Source: JAVBSN01 sp031556525
Lineage (GTDB): Bacteria; Bacillota; Clostridia; Lachnospirales; Lachnospiraceae
Direction: 5' to 3'
Length of the DNA: 34,743 nt
Assembly: GCA_031556525.1 (NCBI GenBank)
Contig: JAVBSS010000052.1
Coordinates: 1 to 34,743 of the forward strand
Each line of letters starts with the position of its first letter. Position 1 is the first letter of the stretch. The notes below the pieces were generated by a model that saw only the letters and a list, made by a program, of their open reading frames with translations, ran no database searches and was not told where the DNA came from. Positions 24,738 to 33,097 of the stretch are shown here, piece after piece. The position numbers were made by a program, and so were the translations under genes.

Positions 24738-25250
24738 CTATACACATGTAAATGCATCAATTCGATGCAACGATACTCCAACAAATGACCATCCAAAAAA
24801 TCTATTCCATCTAAATCCTGTTACTGTATCTCTACTCACCTGAATTGGAAACATCCAAAATTCATCTCCATTGCTTAACCATACATATGTGAATCTACCT
24901 ACACAATTTCTTATAGAAGGAGCATCAACTCTAAATGTTGCTACCTGTCTTGAAGGTTTACGATTTGGTGGTGCTGTACGAGGTGCATTTCCTGAAGGAC
25001 CTCCCTGTCCCGGTCTGCCCCCTCCTCCTGGGAACGGTGGTGGCGATGGTGGTTGTGGACCAGGTCTTCCTCCTCCTGGGAATGGTGGTTGCGGTGGTTG
25101 TGGGCCAGGTCTTCCTCCTCCTGGAAATGGTGGTTGCGGTGGCTGTGGACCAGGTCTTCCTCCTCCTCCCGGAAACGGTGGTTGCGGTGGTTGTCTTGGT
25201 GGCTGCTCTCTTTGAAAATCTATAGAATCACCATATTTAAAATTATTCAC
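24738..25250 (-). CDS. Pro/Gly-repeat protein with conserved-looking C-terminal domain, unknown
   Basis: The protein has 170 residues. Residues about 14-95 are low-complexity, with a 15-residue unit RPGPQPPQPPFPGGG repeated about three to four times. A folded-looking C-terminal domain of about 70 residues follows (FRVDAPSIRNCVGRFTYVWL, then NGDEFWMFPIQVSRD and GFRWNRFFGWSFVG), rich in Trp, Phe and Arg and with two cysteines. There is no signal peptide or membrane helix. The start is GTG at 25248-25250 behind GAGGAG with 8-nt spacing. I associate this layout with small clostridial surface or spore-coat-like proteins, but I cannot name a family. The repeats make the gene locally far richer in G+C than its surroundings. 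Confidence 0.65.
   Translation of the reverse strand: MNNFKYGDSIDFQREQPPRQPPQPPFPGGGGRPGPQPPQPPFPGGGRPGPQPPQPPFPGGGRPGPQPPSPPPFPGGGGRPGQGGPSGNAPRTAPPNRKPSRQVATFRVDAPSIRNCVGRFTYVWLSNGDEFWMFPIQVSRDTVTGFRWNRFFGWSFVGVSLHRIDAFTCV
25018..25209 (-). repeat. 45-bp coding tandem repeat
   Basis: About four imperfect copies of a 45-bp unit encode the Pro/Gly repeats. Copies differ by synonymous changes and by small in-frame insertions (for example PPSPPPFPGGGG in one copy). The length may vary between strains. Confidence 0.75.
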
Positions 25251-25351
25251 TTAATAATCTCCTCAAAACATAGATGTTACTAATATTATATTAGGAGATA
25301 TCATTAATGAAACTAGTACATCTTATATATAAATCAAATTATATCTAAACT

Positions 25352-26026
25352 TTACTTATCCCATTTTAAATCAGTTTTTCCAGCACCAACTTCAAAATGA
25401 TATTTTACAATACCTAAATTTACGTCTGAATAAAAGGCCCCTGTTTTCTCTACTTTAACGTTATTATCATTTAATGTAATCATAAATTTCTGTTGATTCA
25501 TAGCCGTAGGTGCAAGCATTGCTGCTTCCATACCTGCCTTAAACCACGCTGGCATTTCTCCATCTATTCGACATAACTCTTCTATTTCTTTCCCCTTATG
25601 TGGAACCCCCATCGTCGTTCCATAACCAAGTGCTATTACTGCTAATAATTTTTCATCTTTTTTAATCTCACTGCTCTTTTTCGTAGCCGACTTAGAAAAA
25701 GTTGATACAACCCAACAAGATTGAAGTCCTAATGTTGTTGCTATAAGTTCTACTTTTGCCCCATAATATCCTATCTTCTCTTGTAAATCAGGCGATTTTT
25801 TTCCGATAAGTGCAATATAATTTTTAACACCACTAAATTTGCCATAATGGGCCATCATACTATCAAAAGCATTTGGCTCATCTATAAAAAATTGAATATT
25901 AAGTCCACTTTCTTTATTACAGATGTCTATCTCTGACTTAATTCTTTCCAAAATACTTGACTCTATTTCTTTATCCGTATAACTTCTAACCGCATGCCTA
26001 GTCCTAATTGCTTCTAAAATATCCAC
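25352..26026 (-). CDS. Nitroreductase-family flavoprotein (TM1586-like)
   Basis: This 224-residue protein is predicted to bind FMN and reduce an unknown substrate with NAD(P)H. The N-terminal AIRTRHAVRSYTDKEIE is the usual FMN-phosphate-binding start of the family (R8, R10, S15 region). GYYGAKVELIATTLGLQSCWV and AMLAPTAMNQQKFMITL are further family features. The long internal repeat-like arrangement and the SGVKNYIALIGKK segment fit the TM1586-type subgroup better than NfsA/NfsB. ATG follows AGGAGG. It is divergent from metF across a shared 158-bp region. Confidence 0.8.
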   Translation of the reverse strand: MDILEAIRTRHAVRSYTDKEIESSILERIKSEIDICNKESGLNIQFFIDEPNAFDSMMAHYGKFSGVKNYIALIGKKSPDLQEKIGYYGAKVELIATTLGLQSCWVVSTFSKSATKKSSEIKKDEKLLAVIALGYGTTMGVPHKGKEIEELCRIDGEMPAWFKAGMEAAMLAPTAMNQQKFMITLNDNNVKVEKTGAFYSDVNLGIVKYHFEVGAGKTDLKWDK

Positions 26027-26077
26027 TAATTATTATCCTCCTAAAATGATTGCTAATTATTCATTATTTATGGTATT

Positions 26078-26106
26078 ATTTTATACAATAGCTATATGCT
26101 TTACAA
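26078..26106 (-). promoter_or_regulatory. Promoter of the nitroreductase gene
   Basis: On the minus strand TTGTAA (26101-26106), exactly 17 bp and TAAAAT (26078-26083). A plus-strand TTTACA-N17-TTTATA (26100-26128) in the same place could drive metF, so the two promoters would overlap back to back. Confidence 0.5.
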
Positions 26107-26184
26107 TACCTATAATACATATTTTATAAAAACATAATAATTATGTTTAATATATATATTTTAATAATAGAAAAGGACATCAAT

Positions 26185-27045
26185 ATGAAAATACAACAAC
26201 TATTTAACAACAAAAAACCTGTAATATCTTTCGAGATATTTCCACCCAAGAAGGATGCCGAATTAAATAACCTTGATGCTACCTTAGAAAAATTAAGCGA
26301 GTTACATCCTGATTTTATTAGTGTAACCTTTGGTGCTGGTGGAACATGCACTAATAACAAAACCACTGAGATAGCTCATAAAATACAATCGGAATATAAG
26401 ATTACCCCTCTTGTCCATTTAAGTTGTCTTAACTATAGTAAGTCAGAAATCACCCAAGTATTAGAAGAGTTAAAAGAATATAATATTGAAAATATTTTAG
26501 CACTAAGAGGCGATAGGAATCCTGATGTTACACCCAAAGAAGAATTTCATTATGCAACAGACTTAGTAAAATTCATTAAAGAAAATGATGATTTTGGTGT
26601 TAGCGGCGCATGTTATCCTGAGAAACATTTAGAAGTTGATACTTTAGATGAAGATATTCAACATTTAAAAGAGAAGGTCGATGCTGGTACTACTCATTTG
26701 GTATCGCAATTATTCTTTGATAATAACTTATTTTATTCCTTCTTAGATAAGACAAAGACTGCTGGAATAAATGTTCCTATTGAAGCTGGAATTATGCCTG
26801 TAACTAATAAAGCTCAAGTAGATAGGATGATATCTCTATGTGGAGCATCAATACCTTTAAAACTTAATCATATCCTTGAAACTTATGGCGATGACAAAGA
26901 AAAATTGTTTGAGGAAGGCATCCAATATGCTATCGAACAGATAATAGATTTGATTGACAACGGCGTTGATGGTATTCATATCTATACTATGAATAATCCA
27001 ATTGTTGCAAAGAAAATATGTGAAGGAATTAATCATTTAATATAA
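26185..27045 (+). CDS. metF: 5,10-methylenetetrahydrofolate reductase
   Basis: The enzyme reduces methylene-THF to methyl-THF, for methionine synthesis or for one-carbon metabolism in acetogen-like anaerobes. It has 286 residues from ATG 26185, which has AAAAGGA 7 nt upstream. The frame extends 14 codons further up without support. The TIM barrel shows SFEIFPPKK with the catalytic Glu (about residues 14-22), FISVTFGAGGT, NILALRGDRNP, FGVSGACYPEKH and HLVSQLFFDN, all typical of MetF. There is no separate MetV-type partner next to it, which argues for the ordinary methionine-branch form. It ends at a strong terminator. Confidence 0.95.
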   Translation: MKIQQLFNNKKPVISFEIFPPKKDAELNNLDATLEKLSELHPDFISVTFGAGGTCTNNKTTEIAHKIQSEYKITPLVHLSCLNYSKSEITQVLEELKEYNIENILALRGDRNPDVTPKEEFHYATDLVKFIKENDDFGVSGACYPEKHLEVDTLDEDIQHLKEKVDAGTTHLVSQLFFDNNLFYSFLDKTKTAGINVPIEAGIMPVTNKAQVDRMISLCGASIPLKLNHILETYGDDKEKLFEEGIQYAIEQIIDLIDNGVDGIHIYTMNNPIVAKKICEGINHLI

Positions 27046-27051
27046 TTACTC

Positions 27052-27087
27052 AGAGTTTGTATTTCCATTGATATACAAACTCTTTTT
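27052..27087 (+). terminator. Terminator of metF
   Basis: AGAGTTTGTAT (27052-27062) and ATACAAACTCT (27073-27083) form a perfect 11-bp stem followed by a T run. Confidence 0.85.
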
Positions 27088-27199
27088 ATTGCAGAATATC
27101 AGTATTTATGGTATTATTTAAGTTAAAGAAATTTTATGTTTGTTTACTATAACAATAAGGTATTTATAACCAAGTTTATATACTAGAGGGGACTATATT

Positions 27200-27787
27200 A
27201 TGAAAAAAACAAGATCTAATTTACTTATTAGTTCAGTTGCACTAATTGCAGCATTGATAATCGTCTTTTATTTAATAATGAATATGGCAGATCATATGGA
27301 ACTAATAATAATATTTTCACTTGTTGCCGCTGTTGACACTTATTTTCTAATGGATAATCTGCTTAAGCGAATTGATGATATTACAAATACATCTATAGAC
27401 AAACAAACAGAGCTTACCAAAGTAGAAAAAGGTATTTACTCAGTTGCAAAACGTGAAGAAGCCAATATGAATGAACGTTTCGATTCTCTATTTAAGATGA
27501 TAGAAGAATTACAATCAGAAAATATTAGATTAAATGAAGAACTAATCAATCAAGAAAAATTATTTACTAAGATTATTATGAAGAAGAATCAAGAAAACAC
27601 AATCAAGACTGTTAATAGCAGTGACCGTGTTGCAAAATTACTTGTTCAACTAAGTAGCAATAACAAGGATTTTTCAGAAGAAACTATTGATTTATTAAAA
27701 GAATTAAATAAACAACTAGGTAACGATATTGATGAAATTGAGATGTCAAATGTTCGTGTTATGACTCCAAGGGAAAATAAACTTTAG
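27200..27787 (+). CDS. Two-helix membrane-anchored coiled-coil protein, unknown
   Basis: The protein has 195 residues. Two membrane helices near 9-28 and 35-53 are separated by a short loop (MNMADHME). A long cytoplasmic helical part follows, with a coiled coil at about 75-130 (KVEKGIYSVAKREEANMNERF, then EELQSENIRLNEELINQEKL) and an acidic tail. No enzymatic motif is seen and the family is not recognised. GAGGGG precedes the ATG. It lies 12 bp ahead of the exonuclease gene, so the two are probably made together. The layout recalls membrane-tethered scaffold proteins. Confidence 0.7.
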   Translation: MKKTRSNLLISSVALIAALIIVFYLIMNMADHMELIIIFSLVAAVDTYFLMDNLLKRIDDITNTSIDKQTELTKVEKGIYSVAKREEANMNERFDSLFKMIEELQSENIRLNEELINQEKLFTKIIMKKNQENTIKTVNSSDRVAKLLVQLSSNNKDFSEETIDLLKELNKQLGNDIDEIEMSNVRVMTPRENKL

Positions 27788-27799
27788 GCTGGTATACTT

Positions 27800-28780
27800 A
27801 TGGAATATATAGTATTGGATCTTGAATGGAACCAAAGTTCAAATCTTAGTCTTGAGAATCCTAGACTCCCTTTTGAAATAATAGAAATTGGTGCCATTAA
27901 GCTCGATGAACAATTTAATATTATTGATGAATACTCAAGTTATGTTAAGCCCCGTCTTTACAAGAAACTTCACTACAAAATCAAAAGCATGCTTAATTAT
28001 GACGAGGATACCCTAAGAACAGGTAGACCCTTTCACATGGTATGTCGAGAATTTCTAGCTTGGTGTGGTTCTGATTATATCTTTTGCACATGGGGTCCTC
28101 TAGATCTATCCAACTTGCAATTGAATATGGACTACTATTATATGAAGAAGCTTTCATATCCATTAAAATTCTACAATATACAAGATATATTCACTGAGAT
28201 TATTGATGATGAAGCAAATGCTGCCAAATTAGAAAAAGCTGTTACTTACTTGGGTATCGAGAAAGACCAACCCTTTCACTTTGCAGTAAATGATGCAAGA
28301 TACACAGCATATGTTCTTAAGAAATTGAATGTACCTAATTTTAAGGACATGTATTCAACAGATTATTATAACCACCCTTCTAATAAAGAAGATGAGATAA
28401 TTCATCATCATAAAAATTATACAGAATATATAACCAGAGAATTTGATAGTAAATTTATCGCGCTCAATGATAGAGAAGTAAATATTCTTAGATGCTATAA
28501 ATGCAATAAGAAATTATCTAAAAAAATACGTTGGTTTGTTAATACTTCTTCAACTTCATTTTGTGCAGGAAAATGTTGGACACATGGATGGGTCAGTGGA
28601 AAACTTAGATTTAAGACTACTTCTGAAGGTAAAGTGTTTGTTATTAAAACCCTCGAAAGTATAACCAAGACTGACTTTGAAAATATACGACTCAGACAAG
28701 AAGACCTCCGTTTAAAAAGAAAAGAGAAACGAAAGAGAAAAAGTCTTCAAAATAAAGATTGCAATGATTCGGTAAGTTAA
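27800..28780 (+). CDS. DnaQ-like 3'-5' exonuclease with C-terminal Cys cluster
   Basis: This 326-residue DEDDh-type nuclease has Exo I VLDLEWNQ (D7, E9) with EIIEIGAIKL, Exo II in CTWGPLDLSNL (Asp near 101) and Exo III PFHFAVNDARYTAYVL with the His and Asp spaced as in DEDDh enzymes, so the active site looks complete. It resembles KapD/ERI-1-like exonucleases. About 45 residues after the domain a CYKCNKK...CAGKC cluster could bind zinc, and the end is very basic (RLKRKEKRKRKSLQ), which suggests RNA or DNA binding. The ribosome binding site is weak (AGGCTGG). It overlaps no neighbour and shares a bidirectional terminator with rsmG. The substrate is unknown. Confidence 0.85.
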   Translation: MEYIVLDLEWNQSSNLSLENPRLPFEIIEIGAIKLDEQFNIIDEYSSYVKPRLYKKLHYKIKSMLNYDEDTLRTGRPFHMVCREFLAWCGSDYIFCTWGPLDLSNLQLNMDYYYMKKLSYPLKFYNIQDIFTEIIDDEANAAKLEKAVTYLGIEKDQPFHFAVNDARYTAYVLKKLNVPNFKDMYSTDYYNHPSNKEDEIIHHHKNYTEYITREFDSKFIALNDREVNILRCYKCNKKLSKKIRWFVNTSSTSFCAGKCWTHGWVSGKLRFKTTSEGKVFVIKTLESITKTDFENIRLRQEDLRLKRKEKRKRKSLQNKDCNDSVS

Positions 28781-28781
28781 T

Positions 28782-28825
28782 AAATAAAAAGGAATACTAG
28801 CATACGCATGTATTCCTTTTTATTT
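28782..28825. terminator. Bidirectional terminator between the exonuclease gene and rsmG
   Basis: A perfect 16-bp stem (28782-28797 with 28810-28825) has a 12-nt loop. The stem ends are A-rich on one side and T-rich on the other, so it works in both directions for the convergent genes. Confidence 0.85.
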
Positions 28826-28830
28826 GTTTT

Positions 28831-29538
28831 CTACAATGGTTCTTTAGATGCAGTACCTGATTTTCTAGGATATTTTTTTGGTGTATTAAGTGTTTTCTTA
28901 ATAAATATAAATGTTCTATCAATATCTGTATCTGGTAATTGCAATTTCTCAGTCTTATTTATCTTACCACCCAGAATATTAATTGCTTTTTTTGAATTAT
29001 CTAACTCTTCATCAACACTACCTGATTTATATGATATAAAATATCCACCTTTTTTAATAAAAGGAATACAATACTCGCTTAGAGTTGAGAGATTAGCAAC
29101 TGCTCTTGAAACACATAGATCAAATCCTTCTCTATAGTCTACCTGCCTTGCACCTTCTTCTGCTCTAAAATGTACTGCCTCTATGTCATTTAAATTCAAT
29201 TCTTCAATAACTTCATTTAAAAACTTTACTCTTTTATTTAAAGAATCTAATAATACAATTTTTAAATTAGGATACATTATTTTTAATGGTATACCTGGAA
29301 ATCCCGCTCCTGTTCCAACATCTATAAGTCTATATTCCTTATTCATATCCATAATACTTCCAACTATAACACTATCAACAAAATGCTTATCAATAACTTC
29401 TTCTAATTCTGTTATAGCCGTTAGATTCATCACCTTGTTTTTCTCAATAAGCATATTATAATATTTATCAAATTGAGCTATTTGTTCATCTGATATCTCA
29501 ATATTTAATTTACCTAATTTTTCTCTTAATCTATTCAT
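28831..29538 (-). CDS. rsmG: 16S rRNA (guanine527-N7)-methyltransferase
   Basis: The enzyme methylates G527 of 16S rRNA in the 530 loop. It has 235 residues with the SAM-binding motif LIDVGTGAGFPGIPLKIMYP at about 71-90, LLDSLNKRVKFL, and VSRAVANLSTLSEYCIPFIKKGG typical of RsmG/GidB. The basic tail (KKYPRKSGTASKEPL) is normal for the family. ATG follows GGAGATAATAG. It is the last gene of the jag-mnmE-mnmG-rsmG block. A 142-bp gap with a tandem repeat separates it from mnmG. Confidence 0.97.
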   Translation of the reverse strand: MNRLREKLGKLNIEISDEQIAQFDKYYNMLIEKNKVMNLTAITELEEVIDKHFVDSVIVGSIMDMNKEYRLIDVGTGAGFPGIPLKIMYPNLKIVLLDSLNKRVKFLNEVIEELNLNDIEAVHFRAEEGARQVDYREGFDLCVSRAVANLSTLSEYCIPFIKKGGYFISYKSGSVDEELDNSKKAINILGGKINKTEKLQLPDTDIDRTFIFIKKTLNTPKKYPRKSGTASKEPL

Positions 29539-29593
29539 CTATTATCTCCATGCTTATTCAACATTCTATCCTCTATATCTTAGATACTAATAC

Positions 29594-29665
29594 ATTAACA
29601 CTATAACTTTATCTTCTATAATCTAACATATTAACACTATAACTTTATCTTCCATAATCTAATAT
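29594..29665. repeat. 36-bp tandem repeat between mnmG and rsmG
   Basis: Two directly adjacent 36-bp copies (29594-29629 and 29630-29665) both begin ATTAACACTATAACTTTATC and differ by only a few substitutions. Partial further similarity (TTATCTTCTAG) continues to the mnmG stop, as if copies decayed there. Confidence 0.85.
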
Positions 29666-29680
29666 ATTATTTCTATATTC

Positions 29681-31558
29681 TTATCTTCTAGACTCTAAGT
29701 ATACTAACAATACACTTATATCTGCTGGTGACACCCCTGATATTCTTGATGCTTGACCCATTGATACTGGTTTAATAGTCATAAGCTTCTGCCTAGCTTC
29801 TTTACGAAGATTATATACATCTTCATAATTAATATCATCTGGTATACGTCTCTTCTCTAACTTTTTGAAATGTTCAACTTGTTGTTCTTGTCTCTTAATG
29901 TAACCATCATATTTAAGTCTAATATCAATCTGATTAATAATTTCCACATCAATATTTTCAGGTCTACTATCATCAAGTTCAGCAACTAATTCATATGATA
30001 ATTCAGGTCTTTTTATTAAATCAGCTAACGTTACTGCTGTCTTTAAAGTAGAACTATCATGTTCTTCTAGAAACTGCTGAACTCTCTTATTTGCACCAAT
30101 TAATATACCTTCAAGTCTAGTTATTTCTGCATCAATGGTTTGTCTCTTATCACAAAATGCTTCATATCTCTTATCATCTATAAGACCAACTTCATGTCCT
30201 ATATCAGTAAGTCTCATATCTGCATTATCTTGTCTAAGTAATAATCTATATTCAGCCCTTGATGTCATCATTCTATAAGGTTCAAATGTTTCCTTAGTAA
30301 CTAAATCATCAATTAAAACTCCTACATAACCCTCAGATCTATCAATTACTATAGGTTCTTTTCCATTAATTTTTCTAGCTGCATTAATTCCTGCGACTAA
30401 ACCTTGTGCTGCCGCCTCTTCATATCCTGAGCTTCCATTGAATTGTCCACTACTATATAAACCTTCAATATTCTTAAATTCTAGAGAGGGTTTTAATTGA
30501 AGTGCGTTTATACAATCATATTCTATAGCATAAGCGTTCTTAACAATATCCGCATTCTCTAATCCAGGAACACTTCTATACATTGCAAACTGTACATCTT
30601 CTGGCAATGAACTTGACATACCAGCTATATACATCTCGTTTGTATATTCACCTTCTGGCTCAATAAATACTTGATGTCTATTCTTATCTGCAAACTTTAC
30701 TACCTTATCTTCAATAGAAGGGCAGTATCTTGGGCCTGTTCCTTCAATTGCACCTGAGTATAGAGGTGATCTATCAATATTATCCCTGATAATCTGATGA
30801 GTCTCTTCATTGGTATAAGTTAACCAACAAGATATTTGATCTCTCTTAATATCTTCAGGTTTATTTGTAAATGAAAATGGAACTATTTCTTCATCTCCGA
30901 ATTGTTCTTCCATTTTACTAAAATCAATACTTCTCTTATCTATTCTTGCAGGAGTTCCAGTCTTAAATCTTCTAAGTTCAATTCCATTATCAATTAATGA
31001 TTGACTTAGACTATTTGCTGCTTGAAGTCCATTCGGTCCTGTATAATTAATTACATCACCATATATACATCTCGATTTTAAATATGTTCCTGTAGATAAT
31101 ATAACTGCCTTAGCATTATACACTCCACCGGAATAAGATTTAACACCTACAATAATACCATCCTCTACTATAATCTCTGCCACTTCTCCTTGTCTTATAG
31201 TTAGATTATCCGTATTCTCCATAGTCATTCTCATTAATCTTGAATACTCTGATTTATCTGCTTGTGCTCTTAGAGAATGAACTGCTGGACCCTTAGATTT
31301 ATTAAGCATCTTAGTTTGAATATATGTCTTATCTATATTCTTACCCATTTCTCCACCAAGGGCGTCTATTTCTTTTACTAAATGTCCTTTGGAACTTCCA
31401 CCTATATTTGGATTACATGGCATTAATGCTATGCTATCTACACTTACAGTAAATATAATTGTTTTTAAACCTAGTCTTGCTGTAGCTAGTGCCGCTTCAC
31501 AACCTGCGTGTCCTGCACCTACAACTACCACGTCATATTTTTCATTCAAATTAGGCAT
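29681..31558 (-). CDS. mnmG: tRNA uridine-34 carboxymethylaminomethyl-modification enzyme MnmG
   Basis: This FAD-dependent subunit acts with MnmE to put the cmnm5 group on wobble U34. It has 625 residues, the normal length. The dinucleotide fold is VVVGAGHAGCEAAL at 10-23. NIGGSSKGHLVKEIDALGGEMG, the signature GTGPRYCPSIEDKVVKF and the second signature SGQFNGSSGYEEAAAQGLVAG are all intact. The C-terminal MnmE/tRNA-binding helical domain ends with ISGVSPADISVLLVYLESR. ATG follows GGAGGAAA. It lies 45 bp behind mnmE on the same strand. Confidence 0.98.
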   Translation of the reverse strand: MPNLNEKYDVVVVGAGHAGCEAALATARLGLKTIIFTVSVDSIALMPCNPNIGGSSKGHLVKEIDALGGEMGKNIDKTYIQTKMLNKSKGPAVHSLRAQADKSEYSRLMRMTMENTDNLTIRQGEVAEIIVEDGIIVGVKSYSGGVYNAKAVILSTGTYLKSRCIYGDVINYTGPNGLQAANSLSQSLIDNGIELRRFKTGTPARIDKRSIDFSKMEEQFGDEEIVPFSFTNKPEDIKRDQISCWLTYTNEETHQIIRDNIDRSPLYSGAIEGTGPRYCPSIEDKVVKFADKNRHQVFIEPEGEYTNEMYIAGMSSSLPEDVQFAMYRSVPGLENADIVKNAYAIEYDCINALQLKPSLEFKNIEGLYSSGQFNGSSGYEEAAAQGLVAGINAARKINGKEPIVIDRSEGYVGVLIDDLVTKETFEPYRMMTSRAEYRLLLRQDNADMRLTDIGHEVGLIDDKRYEAFCDKRQTIDAEITRLEGILIGANKRVQQFLEEHDSSTLKTAVTLADLIKRPELSYELVAELDDSRPENIDVEIINQIDIRLKYDGYIKRQEQQVEHFKKLEKRRIPDDINYEDVYNLRKEARQKLMTIKPVSMGQASRISGVSPADISVLLVYLESRR

Positions 31559-31603
31559 TGCTTTTCCTCCAAAGTTAATATCTATCTTATCTATTGTTTA
31601 TAA

Positions 31604-32992
31604 TTATTTACCCATGCAAAACTTGCTAAATATTTCATTAACTAAATCTTCACCCATAGACTTACCTATAATATATCCTAATTGCTCATAGGCATCTGTT
31701 AAATCTATGGAATAGAAATCTTCTGGCATTCCATTTTCTATACTTATAATAACTTGTTTTAGACTATTAACACAACTTATTAATGCATTTTTATGTCTCA
31801 TATTAGTTATATATATTTCATCATTAAATGTCAATTGTCCATTAAAGAACATATCTTTAAGTATCTCATAAAGATTCTCAAAGCCATCCACATCTTTTGC
31901 CGAGATATCCACAACTTCCTTGTTAATTTCAGACTTTATCCACATTTTATCTACCACTACATCTAGGTCTGATTTGTTAATAATTACTATTGCATTCTTG
32001 TCCTTTATTAACTCCATTATATGATTATCATTATCATCTAATGGTACTGATCCATCTACAACATATAGTATTAAATCAGATTCTTCAATATTATTCTTAG
32101 CTTTATCAACACCAATCTTTTCAACAATATCCTCAGTGTGTCTTATGCCTGCTGTATCAACAATATTAATAGGAATACCATTTATATTAATAGATTCTTC
32201 TAAGGTATCTCTTGTTGTCCCTGCTATATCAGTAACAATTGCTCTATCTTCTCCAAGTAATACATTTAACATTGAAGACTTTCCTGCATTTGGTTTACCC
32301 ACTATAACTGTTTTAATACCTTCTTTAAGAATTCTTCCATTATCACTACTATCAATAAGTTTATTAATATCTATTATTAAGTTATCAACAATTTCCTTAA
32401 GTTCTTCTGGATATTCATCTAGACTATAATGTTCTGGATCATCTAATGCTGATTCAATAAATGATAGATTATATAGTATTGTACTTCTATATTCATCTAT
32501 TTGCTTAGATAATTGACCTTCAAGATGTTTTATAGATGAGTCTAGGGCAAAATCTGTCTTTGCATTTATAATATCTATTACTGACTCTGCTTGACTTAGG
32601 TCAATTCTTCCATTTAAAAATGCTCTCTTTGTAAATTCCCCTGGTTCAGCCATACGAGCACCACTTTTTAAAATTAACTCAAGTATAGTCTTTATAACTA
32701 TCATTCCTCCATGACAATCAATCTCAACTACATCTTCTTTAGTATAAGTATTTGGTGCTTTCATAACTAAAACAATTACTTCATCAATAACTTTATCATT
32801 ATCAACTATATTTCCATAAGCAGCTGTATAAGACTCTAATTTATCTATACTTTTACTAGAGTTCTTTGGTTTAAATATTTTATTAGTAATTTTAATAGCA
32901 TCCATACCACTTACTCTAATAATTCCTATACCAGAATTATTCATTCCTGTTGCTACAGCCGCTATTGTATCATTTAAAATACTGTTTATCAT
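31604..32992 (-). CDS. mnmE: tRNA-modification GTPase MnmE
   Basis: This GTPase is the partner of MnmG in U34 modification. It has 462 residues: an N-terminal folate-binding tetrahydrofolate domain (about 1-120), a helical domain, an inserted G domain and a C-terminal helix. The G domain has G1 GKPNAGKSS (232-240), G2 TRDT, G3 DTAGI, G4 NKSD and G5 SAKD. The C-terminal CMGK carries the invariant Cys of the CxGK motif. ATG follows GAGGTG. A terminator-like hairpin lies in the 105-bp gap to jag, so it may have its own promoter or be reached by readthrough. Confidence 0.97.
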   Translation of the reverse strand: MINSILNDTIAAVATGMNNSGIGIIRVSGMDAIKITNKIFKPKNSSKSIDKLESYTAAYGNIVDNDKVIDEVIVLVMKAPNTYTKEDVVEIDCHGGMIVIKTILELILKSGARMAEPGEFTKRAFLNGRIDLSQAESVIDIINAKTDFALDSSIKHLEGQLSKQIDEYRSTILYNLSFIESALDDPEHYSLDEYPEELKEIVDNLIIDINKLIDSSDNGRILKEGIKTVIVGKPNAGKSSMLNVLLGEDRAIVTDIAGTTRDTLEESININGIPINIVDTAGIRHTEDIVEKIGVDKAKNNIEESDLILYVVDGSVPLDDNDNHIMELIKDKNAIVIINKSDLDVVVDKMWIKSEINKEVVDISAKDVDGFENLYEILKDMFFNGQLTFNDEIYITNMRHKNALISCVNSLKQVIISIENGMPEDFYSIDLTDAYEQLGYIIGKSMGEDLVNEIFSKFCMGK

Positions 32993-33029
32993 AATAACAC
33001 CTCTTACTTTATAGAATCTTCCTATAAGA

Positions 33030-33064
33030 TAAAAAAGGTCCTGACAAAATTAATTGCAGGACCT
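33030..33064 (-). terminator. Terminator after jag
   Basis: On the minus strand AGGTCCTG (33057-33064) pairs with CAGGACCT (33036-33043) over 13 nt of loop, followed by TTTTTTATC. It lies between jag and mnmE. Confidence 0.75.
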
Positions 33065-33097
33065 AATAATTGCTAAGACAATCTTGCCTTACTTCTA

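Noticed and set aside
24871..25283. Gly/Cys- and Trp-rich plus-strand open frames over the repeat gene
   Set aside because: They are reverse-complement shadows of the Pro/Gly repeats. They lack ribosome binding sites and the minus-strand gene has a strong one.
31936..31944. Perfect DnaA box TTATCCACA
   Set aside because: It is a single copy inside the mnmE coding sequence with no cluster or AT-rich unwinding element, so it is not evidence of an origin.
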